Shown piece after piece: positions 1 through 6,394 of a stretch of DNA of 9,499 nt (position 1 is its first letter; the number at the start of each line of letters is the position of its first letter). The stretch is taken from contig JALZVD010000062.1 of NCBI GenBank assembly GCA_023300205.1, positions 1-9,499 on the forward strand. Reading direction: 5' to 3'. The translations under genes were made by a program, and so were the position numbers. The stretch comes from Akkermansiaceae bacterium. GTDB lineage: Bacteria; Verrucomicrobiota; Verrucomicrobiia; Verrucomicrobiales; Akkermansiaceae. The notes under the pieces were generated by a model that searched no databases, was not told the origin of the DNA, and saw only the letters and a list, made by a program, of their open reading frames with translations.

Positions 1-1
1 A

Positions 2-115
2 TATCATGAAAAGCCTGCCCAATTTGCCAGAGATAATATCCTCGACCACCAGGCTCGACGACTGTTATTGCACTATCAGTATAAGCATCTTGCTTTCTTA
101 GATGACCGTGTGTAA
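2..115 (+). CDS. Possible C-terminal end of an unrecognised protein (5' end outside window)
   Basis: A plus-strand frame is open from the left edge and ends at TAA 113-115, giving 37 residues that finish ...HLAFLDDRV. The residues are mixed and protein-like, with many His, Arg and Gln. It would lie tail to tail with the next gene, whose stop is 13 bases away. No family is recognised. The opposite strand is also open over the same bases, so either could be a chance frame. With so little sequence visible this is only a candidate. Confidence 0.25.
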   Translation, partial: YHEKPAQFARDNILDHQARRLLLHYQYKHLAFLDDRV

Positions 116-128
116 AAAGTGTGTAAAT

Positions 129-566
129 CTATGCTTTGAGTTTGTCTCTTAGTATTTCTTGGAAGGCGAGTGTGTCTTCATCGCTGACCTTGTATCCTGG
201 GTCATCTGCGTCTAGTTTGAGTCTGCCCATTTCATCTAATCCCCAGAGGGCGTTCATGCCATCACTGAAGATGACTTTACCGCTGGCTAGGTAGCCAGGT
301 CTGACGATTTCGTCTACTTTGGCATCGACATAGCCGAGGGGAGTGAGTTCTTTAGGTTCTTCTTTTTTTACCTCTGGCTTAGCTGGAACAACGAGGTCTA
401 TGCCGAGATCGATGATAGCAAATCGTGTGTCTAGGTATGTGATAGCTGGGCTGAACTTGAACTCAGAGTTTATTTTTTTCTGAAGGTCAGCTAGCTGGTC
501 GCCTTGGCTTGCCCAGATTTTGATCTGGTCTTGTTGCTCTGGTGTTAGATCTTTTATGTTAAACAT
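129..566 (-). CDS. Conserved hypothetical protein, 145 aa, two-part
   Basis: Function unknown. The protein has two parts joined by a charged, Pro/Lys/Glu-rich linker at about residues 61-75. Residues 7-60 look helical (LTPEQQDQIKIWASQGDQL, then YLDTRFAIIDLGIDL) and resemble a small helix-turn-helix-like module. Residues 84-145 look like a compact beta-rich domain (GYLASGKVIFSDGMNALWGL, then MGRLKLDADDPGY) ending in a short helix. I associate this arrangement with small proteins of Verrucomicrobiota, from memory and without a search. There is no signal peptide, membrane segment or cysteine, so it is probably cytoplasmic. The ATG at 566 is the only sensible start; no clear Shine-Dalgarno sequence lies before it. 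It stands alone between a doubtful edge frame and a decayed toxin gene. The coding call is good, the function is not known. Confidence 0.8.
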   Translation of the reverse strand: MFNIKDLTPEQQDQIKIWASQGDQLADLQKKINSEFKFSPAITYLDTRFAIIDLGIDLVVPAKPEVKKEEPKELTPLGYVDAKVDEIVRPGYLASGKVIFSDGMNALWGLDEMGRLKLDADDPGYKVSDEDTLAFQEILRDKLKA

Positions 567-757
567 GAGTGTGCTCTATTTTCTTGATGAAGTGCCTATT
601 TCTAACTGAGTATTCCTAAATGGGAAGCTTGTTTGTTTAGATGCTTTGGTTTTTTACTGGGCCATAATGATCTGTTTAATTTTTTTACTAATTTTAATTT
701 ATGGAAGAGATTAGTATGCCTAAGGATGGGGTGGTTTGAGATTAGTAATTTGTTAGA

Positions 758-1163
758 ACGAAAGTTTGCCTGTTAGATGGTGATGTCATTATTCGATTAC
801 TTAGAAATGGTGAGTATTTAGATAGGCTGATAGAGCTAGGAGAAGGGCGAGCCGCTATTTCAATGATTACCTATTATGAGATTTATGTGGGCATTGAGAA
901 GTCGCCGAACACGAAGTTGAGTAAAAAGAAAGGTTAGAAGTTTGAAGAGTTGGTTGATTTATTGAGTGTGATTGCTTTTGGAAGGGAGGAGGCTAAAGAA
1001 GCAGCGAAGGTTGGTGTTTTAACTGGAGGCGATTGGTAAAGGGATTGGTCCGATGGATGCTTTGATTGCAGGGTTGGCATTGGCTAGTGGCTGTGTTCTG
1101 GTGACTGGCAATACTAGGGATTTTAAGCGTGTAAAGGGGCTGGAGGTGGAAGACTGGAGTTAG
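758..1163 (+). pseudogene. Decayed PIN-domain (VapC-type) toxin gene
   Basis: Read in two frames this stretch matches a VapC-like PIN-domain ribonuclease. Frame one (758-1022) gives KVCLLDGDVIIRLLRN, then AAISMITYYEIYVGIEKS and FGREEAKEAAKVGVL. Frame two (1023-1163) gives LEAIGKGIGPMDALIAGLAL, VLVTGNTRDFKRV and a natural end VEDWS. PIN landmarks remain: the first Asp (LLD, normally LLDTN), the Glu of YYEI, the Asp of PMDALIA and the VTGNTRDF block. Three lesions are visible. The expected start codon is ACG (758-760), one base from ATG. An in-frame TAG sits at 935-937. A frameshift lies near 1016-1024, after which the old frame stops at TAA 1037-1039. The usual Thr after the first Asp is Gly. 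No antitoxin gene is recognisable upstream; only a 12-codon open stretch from 701 exists. The family call is fairly sure and loss of function very likely. Confidence 0.8.
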
Positions 1164-1210
1164 ATTCTGAGGGACACGATACTGTCTATGGCGATTGTTT
1201 TACTTGGTAT

Positions 1211-1247
1211 AAAAAACGCCTTAAGCTAACGAGTAGCTTAAGGCGTT
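1211..1247 (-). terminator. Intrinsic terminator of the transketolase gene
   Basis: Bases 1215-1228 (aacgccttaagcta) and 1234-1247 (tagcttaaggcgtt) form a perfect 14-bp stem with a 5-base loop. On the minus strand the stem runs into six T (1216 down to 1211). It begins 28 bases beyond the tkt stop codon, so it fits as that gene's transcription stop. On the plus strand it has no T tract. Confidence 0.9.
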
Positions 1248-1275
1248 GATGAGTGTGATTTGCTTTAAATCAGGT

Positions 1276-3255
1276 TTATAGTGAGTTTGCAGCGGTTACT
1301 ACGTCGTCTGCGGTCATGCCGAGTTCTTTCATTACTACATCACCAGGTGCTGAGATTCCGAAGCGGTCGATGCCGAGGACTGAGCCTTCAGAGCCGACGT
1401 ATTTCCACCAGAGGCCGGATACACCAGCTTCGATGGCTACACGCTTGGTGCAGGAGCATGGGAGGACTTGCTTTTTGTAGTCGCAGCTCTGGCGATCAAA
1501 TCTCTCTAGGCATGGCATCGATACTACGCGGACTCCGTCACCGAGCTCTTTTGCTGCATTGACGATGTGGTCTAGTTCTGATCCAGAAGCCATTAGGATG
1601 ACTTTGAGGTCACCAGTTTCTTTCTTAAGTATGTATCCACCTTTGAGTGTTCCTTCACGTCTGACTGAAGCGGGAACGTCTGTGTGGTTTCCAACTTTCT
1701 GACGAGTGAGGATGAGTGCTGTAGGGCCGTCATTTTTCTCAATGGCACCTGCCCATGCAGCCGCTACTTCTTCAGGGTCTCCTGGACGATAGACATCAAG
1801 TCCTGGGATAACACGGAGGCCGCTGACTGTTTCTACAGGTTGGTGAGTAGGTCCGTCTTCGCCTACGCCTACTGAGTCGTGAGTGAAGATGTAGTTTACT
1901 GGAAGTTTGGCAAGAGCAGCGATTCTGATGGATGGTCTGAGGTAGTCTGCGAATACGCAGAATGTGGCACCACTGGGGCGGAACATTTGATCGTATGCGA
2001 TTCCGTTACAGATGGCGCCCATTGCGTGCTCACGGATTCCGAACCAGATGTTTCTTCCGCAAGGAGTCTCTGGTTTGAAGTCTCCGCCGTCTTTGATGTA
2101 GTTTTTCGTTGATCCGTAAAGGTCTGCTGAGCCGGTGACCATCTGTGGGACTTGCTGAGCGAGTGCATTGATGATGACTCCACCAGTTCCGCGAGTTGCA
2201 TCTGCGTAGTCTGAGGCGAATTCAGGAATGTTAGCGAGGAGAGCTTTTGCTGATTCGTTAGAGCCTCCGCATTCGAGTTGTTTAGCGAGTTCTGGATTAG
2301 CTGCTGACCATGCATCAAATGTTTTCTGCCATTCAGCGTGAGCTACTTCCTTGGCTTTTGCTTGCTCAGCGAAGTATGCTTTTACTTCATCTGAGATATA
2401 GAATCCACTGAGAGGAAGTCCGAGGCCTTCTTTAGCAGAGTCTGCGAAGTTAGCTCCACCTTCTCCGTGTCCTTTTGCTGTTCCTGCTACTTCAGGGATG
2501 CCTTTAGCGATGGTTGTCTTAGCGATGATTACGGATGGCTTGCCGTTTGTGTTTACTTTCGCAGCAGTTACTGCATCTGCTACAGCTACAGGATCGTGTC
2601 CGTCGATGATGACTGTGTTCCAGCCTTGTGACTCGAAGTATTGCTGTGACTGGGTGCCTTGAGTGACGTCAGCCATGGCATCAAGTGTTACGTCGTTGCT
2701 GTCATAGATGAGAATGAGGTTGTCTAGCTTATTGTGGCCAGCGAATTCGATGGCTTCGCGAGCTACACCTTCTTGGAGACATCCGTCGCCATGGAGGGCG
2801 ATAACGTTGTGATTGAAAATTTGATGTGCGTCAGTGTTGTAGATGGCTGCGGCGCGCTTGCCGCTCATTGCGTAACCTACTGCGTTAGCGATTCCTTGAC
2901 CGAGTGGTCCTGTAGTGGCTTCTACACCCGGTGTTTCATCATATTCTGGGTGACCAGGAGTGATGCTGTGGAGTTTGCGGAAGTCCTTTACTGATTGGAG
3001 GGAGACATCGTATCCACTGAGATGGAGCCAGCTGTAGATGAACATAGAACCGTGACCAGCAGAGAGGATGAAGCGGTCTCTGTTATGCCATTTTGGAGCT
3101 GAGGGGTTGAAGTTCATGACTTCTCCGAAAAGCACTGCTCCGATTTCAGCACAACCAAGAGGGAGTCCTAAATGCCCTGATGAACAAGCATGAACTGCAT
3201 CTATTGCGAGTCCACGAGCTTCGTTCGCTGCCTTGTTAAGTATTTCAATATTCAT
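1276..3255 (-). CDS. tkt: Transketolase
   Basis: This thiamine-diphosphate enzyme of the non-oxidative pentose phosphate pathway moves two-carbon ketol units between sugar phosphates such as xylulose 5-phosphate, ribose 5-phosphate and erythrose 4-phosphate. It is cytoplasmic and acts as a homodimer in the family. The 659 residues are the usual full length. Visible landmarks are [10 protein letters not shown] (25-34), SAGHGS (65-70), TPGHPE (99-104), GPLGQG (116-121), the cofactor/metal motif GDG (156-158) through YDSN (184-187), SADL (376-379), catalytic Glu409 in [25 protein letters not shown] (458-473) and TRQ (517-519). The order is ThDP domain, pyrimidine-binding domain, C-terminal domain. 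The ATG at 3255 gives the normal N-terminus; its Shine-Dalgarno sequence is weak. The gene appears monocistronic, with a structured leader upstream and a strong terminator downstream. Confidence 0.97.
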   Translation of the reverse strand: MNIEILNKAANEARGLAIDAVHACSSGHLGLPLGCAEIGAVLFGEVMNFNPSAPKWHNRDRFILSAGHGSMFIYSWLHLSGYDVSLQSVKDFRKLHSITPGHPEYDETPGVEATTGPLGQGIANAVGYAMSGKRAAAIYNTDAHQIFNHNVIALHGDGCLQEGVAREAIEFAGHNKLDNLILIYDSNDVTLDAMADVTQGTQSQQYFESQGWNTVIIDGHDPVAVADAVTAAKVNTNGKPSVIIAKTTIAKGIPEVAGTAKGHGEGGANFADSAKEGLGLPLSGFYISDEVKAYFAEQAKAKEVAHAEWQKTFDAWSAANPELAKQLECGGSNESAKALLANIPEFASDYADATRGTGGVIINALAQQVPQMVTGSADLYGSTKNYIKDGGDFKPETPCGRNIWFGIREHAMGAICNGIAYDQMFRPSGATFCVFADYLRPSIRIAALAKLPVNYIFTHDSVGVGEDGPTHQPVETVSGLRVIPGLDVYRPGDPEEVAAAWAGAIEKNDGPTALILTRQKVGNHTDVPASVRREGTLKGGYILKKETGDLKVILMASGSELDHIVNAAKELGDGVRVVSMPCLERFDRQSCDYKKQVLPCSCTKRVAIEAGVSGLWWKYVGSEGSVLGIDRFGISAPGDVVMKELGMTADDVVTAANSL

Positions 3256-3266
3256 ATATACTTAGA

Positions 3267-3300
3267 ACATTCATGAATGTGCGACTTACGACAAGTCGCA
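3267..3300 (-). promoter_or_regulatory. Two adjacent inverted repeats in the tkt leader
   Basis: Starting 11 bases upstream of the tkt ATG is a perfect 14-bp palindrome, acattcatgaatgt (3267-3280). It overlaps by one base an 8-bp stem tgcgactt/aagtcgca (3280-3287 and 3293-3300) with a 5-base loop. The first looks like a possible dimeric-regulator site or a hairpin next to the start codon. The second would be a leader hairpin or part of an operator. What is seen is the symmetry; a regulatory role for tkt is inference. Neither is followed by a good T run on either strand, so they are poor terminators. Confidence 0.4.
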
Positions 3301-3504
3301 AATCTTTATTTTATGTTTTTCATGGGTAATTGTGTCATTTTGAATTACAGATAGGGGGTGCATCTATCATACAGGTTCTTATGTTTATACTGGGTGATCG
3401 TTTTTTTGTGAGATTCAATTTTAGGATTTAAATAAAACTAGCTAAGTGCTACGCTTATCTATTGAGAGAGGCTATGTGAATATAGTCCGAATACTCGATC
3501 ATGC

Positions 3505-3515
3505 AAAGGAGAGGG
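3505..3515 (+). promoter_or_regulatory. Strong Shine-Dalgarno that fixes the PDZ gene start
   Basis: The run aaaggagaggg ends 8 bases before ATG 3524. It is the clearest ribosome-binding site in the window. It supports a start at 3524 rather than the in-frame GTG at 3446, since 3524 also places a signal peptide at the very N-terminus. Confidence 0.75.
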
Positions 3516-3523
3516 ATGAGAGA

Positions 3524-4393
3524 ATGAATTATTTAAGATTAGAGACTATGTGTTCTGCTATACTGGCATCATTGGGTGTTGTTATAGTGGGTCTTAGCGG
3601 AGTGGCGTCTGCGGTTCCTCAAGAATTAATTGAAGGGCTGGGTGATGAGAGTTATGAGCTGCGTGAGAAGTCAGAGAAAGATCTGATGTTGTGGGCTAAA
3701 GAGCAAGGCAAGAAGGGGGTGAGTGAGCTCGATAGGATGAAGGAGAAGGTTCAGTCTCCTGAGGTGAAATCTCGACTGGATAATGTGATTTCCAAGGTGG
3801 GTTACAAGGCGATTCCTGGGACACGTGGCTTTATGGGGATCACGATGAATGGTGTCATGGGTGGCTCTGTGATCAGTGGTGTGACTCAGGGGACTCCGGC
3901 TGAGAAAGCAGGGTTAAAGCTGAATGATAAGATCATCGAGTTAGATGGCATCGACCTGACTAAAAAAAATCAACATGTGAATGAGGCCACGGATTTTCTG
4001 AGGGCTTATGTGCAAGGTAAGAAGGCAGGGGAGAAGCTTACTGTTAGGATAGAGCGTGATGGTGAGAAGCTCACTAAAGAGCTAAAGCTAGCGGACTATG
4101 ATGAGTCAATGAAGCTTCTAAGGCAAAGAGGTGATGGAGGGATTGAGTTACTGCCTATGCCGGGTGGCTTACGAGGTAATATGAGAGTGATTCCACAGCT
4201 CAATCTAAATCCAAGGCAATTGAAAGAGAAACAGCTTAGGAGTTTAGAGCTCAGGCTTAAAGTCAATGAAAGGCTATTAGGGACTGAGGGCTTGGCTGAC
4301 GATATTAAAGATTTACTTAAGCAGAATAATGATGCGAATCAGAAGAAGATCGATGAGCTTACGAAGGAACTGAAGGAAGAGAATGAGAAGTAA
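3524..4393 (+). CDS. Secreted PDZ-domain protein with C-terminal coiled coil
   Basis: The 289-residue protein starts with a Sec signal peptide (hydrophobic stretch about 11-28, likely cleavage after GVASA at residue 30), so it should act in the periplasm or envelope. Residues 34-92 form a charged helical segment (DESYELREKSEKDLMLWA) of a HEAT-like kind common in Planctomycetes/Verrucomicrobia proteins. Residues about 101-190 are a PDZ domain: GFMGITM as carboxylate-binding loop region, VTQGTPAEKAGLKLNDKIIEL with the usual G-x-x-A-E/K-A-G-L pattern, and VRIERDGEKL. Residues 230-289 are Lys/Glu/Leu-rich and probably a coiled coil. No protease domain or catalytic triad is visible, so this is not a DegP-type enzyme; a peptide-binding or scaffold role is inferred. 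An in-frame GTG at 3446 would add 26 residues but would bury the signal peptide. It converges on the Hsp33-like gene, 15 bases away. Confidence 0.85.
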   Translation: MNYLRLETMCSAILASLGVVIVGLSGVASAVPQELIEGLGDESYELREKSEKDLMLWAKEQGKKGVSELDRMKEKVQSPEVKSRLDNVISKVGYKAIPGTRGFMGITMNGVMGGSVISGVTQGTPAEKAGLKLNDKIIELDGIDLTKKNQHVNEATDFLRAYVQGKKAGEKLTVRIERDGEKLTKELKLADYDESMKLLRQRGDGGIELLPMPGGLRGNMRVIPQLNLNPRQLKEKQLRSLELRLKVNERLLGTEGLADDIKDLLKQNNDANQKKIDELTKELKEENEK

Positions 4394-4408
4394 TCTGGAG
4401 TAGTGATG

Positions 4409-5203
4409 TTAGAGCATGTCTGGTGTTACTAGGTGCTTGGCGCCACAGCGTGGGCAGCTAGCTTCGATGGCTGGGTCACCTTGGAAGAGCTCTTCTTTGC
4501 GGTCTTTCCATGAGCGGAGCGCGGGTAAGATTTTCTCTACGCTGCATCCACAATGGAAACGGAATTTTCTTGTTTCTAATATTTTGGTTTGTTCGGTGGA
4601 GGTAATTTTTTCCACATCTTGTTTGTTTAGGCTGTTGAGCCATTCGATGTCAGCATCTGGCTGAGCGGCAAGTAGTACAAAGTTTTCATCATCGAGTCTG
4701 AAGGCACGGGCTGGGCGCTGCTCACTCTGCATGTAGTAGGTTTCTATCCATTTGAGAGGGTCAACGGTGTCTATTTCTATGTGTGATTTTCTGCCTTCTG
4801 TGTTTTTGATGAGTGTTTGAGAGTAGAGGACGTTGCGGTCAGGTTCTTTGACGTTTTCAGTGAAGAGGTGGCCGGTGATGTTTTCGAACAGTGAGCTGCC
4901 GGTGACGAATAGATTTACTCTTGGAGCGCGGAGGTTGATAGTCCAGGCGATGGTCTCAGCCCATGGTCTTGCTACGAGATGTAGAGTGAGCATGGCGATG
5001 AGGTCTTTGAGCTTTTGATCTAAGTCTTCTTTGTGCCTTAGCTTTTGCTCCATGAGGTGGAGGTAGTAGTCTGTGTAGATGGGGGTGAACTGAGCGCGGA
5101 CCATTAGTACATTTCTATGGCGTATGAAGGTGGAGGAGACCTTGGTGAATTCTTCAACAGAAAAGTTTTCTGGTTCTTCAGGTGTGGGTGTGGTGTCGCT
5201 CAT
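4409..5203 (-). CDS. hslO: Hsp33-like redox-regulated chaperone
   Basis: Hsp33 is a cytoplasmic holdase that switches on under oxidative and unfolding stress when its zinc-binding cysteines form disulfides. The 264-residue protein has exactly four cysteines, all in the expected C-terminal switch: CGC (218-220) and CPRC (250-253), 29 residues apart, a normal spacing. The ETYYMQSEQRPARAFRL stretch (154-170) matches the family's conserved DYFxxSEQ(L)P block. The N-terminal half (FIRHRNVLMVRAQFTPIYTD, TINLRAPRVNLFVTGSSLF) is divergent, has an acidic lead of about 15 residues and is a little shorter than the E. coli form (292 residues, from memory). ATG 5203 is chosen as the only start that keeps the N-terminal block; no clear ribosome-binding site precedes it. 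It diverges from the PEP-CTERM protease and may share control sequences with it. The family call is good despite the divergence. Confidence 0.85.
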   Translation of the reverse strand: MSDTTPTPEEPENFSVEEFTKVSSTFIRHRNVLMVRAQFTPIYTDYYLHLMEQKLRHKEDLDQKLKDLIAMLTLHLVARPWAETIAWTINLRAPRVNLFVTGSSLFENITGHLFTENVKEPDRNVLYSQTLIKNTEGRKSHIEIDTVDPLKWIETYYMQSEQRPARAFRLDDENFVLLAAQPDADIEWLNSLNKQDVEKITSTEQTKILETRKFRFHCGCSVEKILPALRSWKDRKEELFQGDPAIEASCPRCGAKHLVTPDML

Positions 5204-5302
5204 GATGTTATTGATGTCTATAAAGGGAGGATTTAGATTTGTGAAGTTTTTTAAAGTGATGAGGTTTTTGTTATTTGTTCAGTTTTATCAATGAGGTCGA
5301 TG

Positions 5303-5318
5303 ATCTCTAATTAGAGAT
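5303..5318. promoter_or_regulatory. 16-bp palindrome in the divergent Hsp33/protease promoter region
   Basis: The sequence atctctaattagagat is a perfect 16-bp palindrome; after one mismatch per side, two further base pairs match. It lies 100 bases upstream of the Hsp33-like start and 69 bases upstream of the protease start, within the 183-base divergent region (5204-5386). A dimeric-regulator operator is the likeliest reading. On the plus strand it is followed, after 11 bases, by six T (5330-5335), but no plus-strand gene ends here, so a terminator is less likely. A -10-like tatact lies at 5363-5368 without a convincing -35. Confidence 0.35.
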
Positions 5319-5386
5319 GATGAGGGGAGTTTTTTATAGCGCCTTTACGGCTTTACTTTAGGTATACTGTATTTATAGTGTTATTT

Positions 5387-6391
5387 ATGATTCGAAGTAG
5401 TTTAGTAAAAATTTCAATGTTTTGTGTTCTTTTAGAGAGTGGTGTTTTTGCTGCAGAGGTGGCGAATCACTCGGCTAATACTAATGATCGTTTTGCAGAT
5501 AATTCCGCATTGATCTCTAATCCGTATGATCTTTCAGGTGTAGGTAGAACAAGCGATGGTAACTGGGCTACGAGGATAGGTGATAATTATTATTTAACAG
5601 CAGCTCATTTCAGACCTGCTACAAATGAGGTGGTTGAGTTCTATGCCTCAAACAGTCCTGTGGCTTCGTCTTATAGTTATCAGACAGCTGGTGGGTTTCG
5701 GATTGCAGGAACAGATTTGTGGTTAGGCTATTTTAACGAATCAATCGATAGTTCTATTAATACGTATGGTTTTAATACGACTTCAGCAAATAGTTTGGCT
5801 GAAGCGGGCTTGGATCAAAAAGATGTTTTTATGCTTGGCAATAGCCCTACGGCGGATGGGACGTATGGAGGTACAGGTAGGCTCACGGATACGGTTGTAG
5901 CGGAGAACCGAGCTGAGTCATGGTATGAAACAGGGACAAATACAGTGGTTGCAGCTGAGGTGGTTAATCAATTTGCAGATGCTACTGGTAGTCCTAGTAA
6001 TGCAGGTTGGGACCAGATTGTGACTTTTAAAAACTTAGATTTAGATAATAATGGTTTAACACAAAGGACACATGAAGGGCAATTACAAGGCGGTGATTCG
6101 GGTAGTCCGTTGTTTTCGGTAGCAGCGGGACAGTTGCAGATAGAGGGCATCGCTTATGCAGTGGTATCGGGTAGTGGGCTTACGGGGAATTTTATAGATA
6201 CTATTGGTGCTGCAGGTGGGATTTTTGATCCCTTTGAGCAGCGTGAGGCATCGTTCTATACGTATACAGGATCACTGAGCAGTGACCTAGCTACTGCAAT
6301 AGGTAATGTGCCAGTTGGTATACCAGAACCTAGTCAGGTAATGATGCTTTTGATAGGTTCTGGATTTTTCCTGAAGAGAAGGCGTAGATAG
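5387..6391 (+). CDS. Exported trypsin-like (S1) serine protease with PEP-CTERM anchor
   Basis: The 334-residue product has an N-terminal signal peptide (hydrophobic 9-23, cleavage near VFA-AEV). A chymotrypsin-fold protease domain follows, with the triad in order: His74 in LTAAHF, Asp110 in GTDLWLGYF and Ser238 in GGDSGSPLF. The C-terminus is a textbook PEP-CTERM tail: PEP (313-315), a short hydrophobic helix MMLLIGSGFF and a basic end KRRRR. In bacteria with an exosortase such tails direct export and surface or exopolysaccharide attachment. The domain is embedded in an Asn/Ser/Thr/Gly-rich chain with few Lys and one Cys (in the signal peptide), fitting an extracellular protein. The start is uncertain: ATG 5387 gives the neatest signal peptide, while GTG 5378 would add three residues; neither has a clear ribosome-binding site. 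Its stop is three bases from that of the converging subtilase gene. Substrate unknown. Confidence 0.88.
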   Translation: MIRSSLVKISMFCVLLESGVFAAEVANHSANTNDRFADNSALISNPYDLSGVGRTSDGNWATRIGDNYYLTAAHFRPATNEVVEFYASNSPVASSYSYQTAGGFRIAGTDLWLGYFNESIDSSINTYGFNTTSANSLAEAGLDQKDVFMLGNSPTADGTYGGTGRLTDTVVAENRAESWYETGTNTVVAAEVVNQFADATGSPSNAGWDQIVTFKNLDLDNNGLTQRTHEGQLQGGDSGSPLFSVAAGQLQIEGIAYAVVSGSGLTGNFIDTIGAAGGIFDPFEQREASFYTYTGSLSSDLATAIGNVPVGIPEPSQVMMLLIGSGFFLKRRRR

Positions 6392-6394
6392 GGT

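Noticed and set aside
701..739. Twelve-codon open stretch MEEISMPKDGVV as an antitoxin for the PIN-domain relic.
   Set aside because: Too short, with no antitoxin-like features; at most a trace of a lost gene.
1281..2112. Several plus-strand open frames and one extra minus-strand frame (1896-2318) within tkt.
   Set aside because: They lie wholly inside the well-supported transketolase gene, match no family and have low-complexity Arg/Ser/Cys-rich composition.
3280..3300. Stem-loop read as a plus-strand terminator.
   Set aside because: No plus-strand gene ends there and the following aatctttatttt is not a clean T run.
3446..3523. GTG at 3446 as the start of the PDZ protein.
   Set aside because: It would put 26 charged residues before the signal peptide, while a strong Shine-Dalgarno sequence points to ATG 3524.
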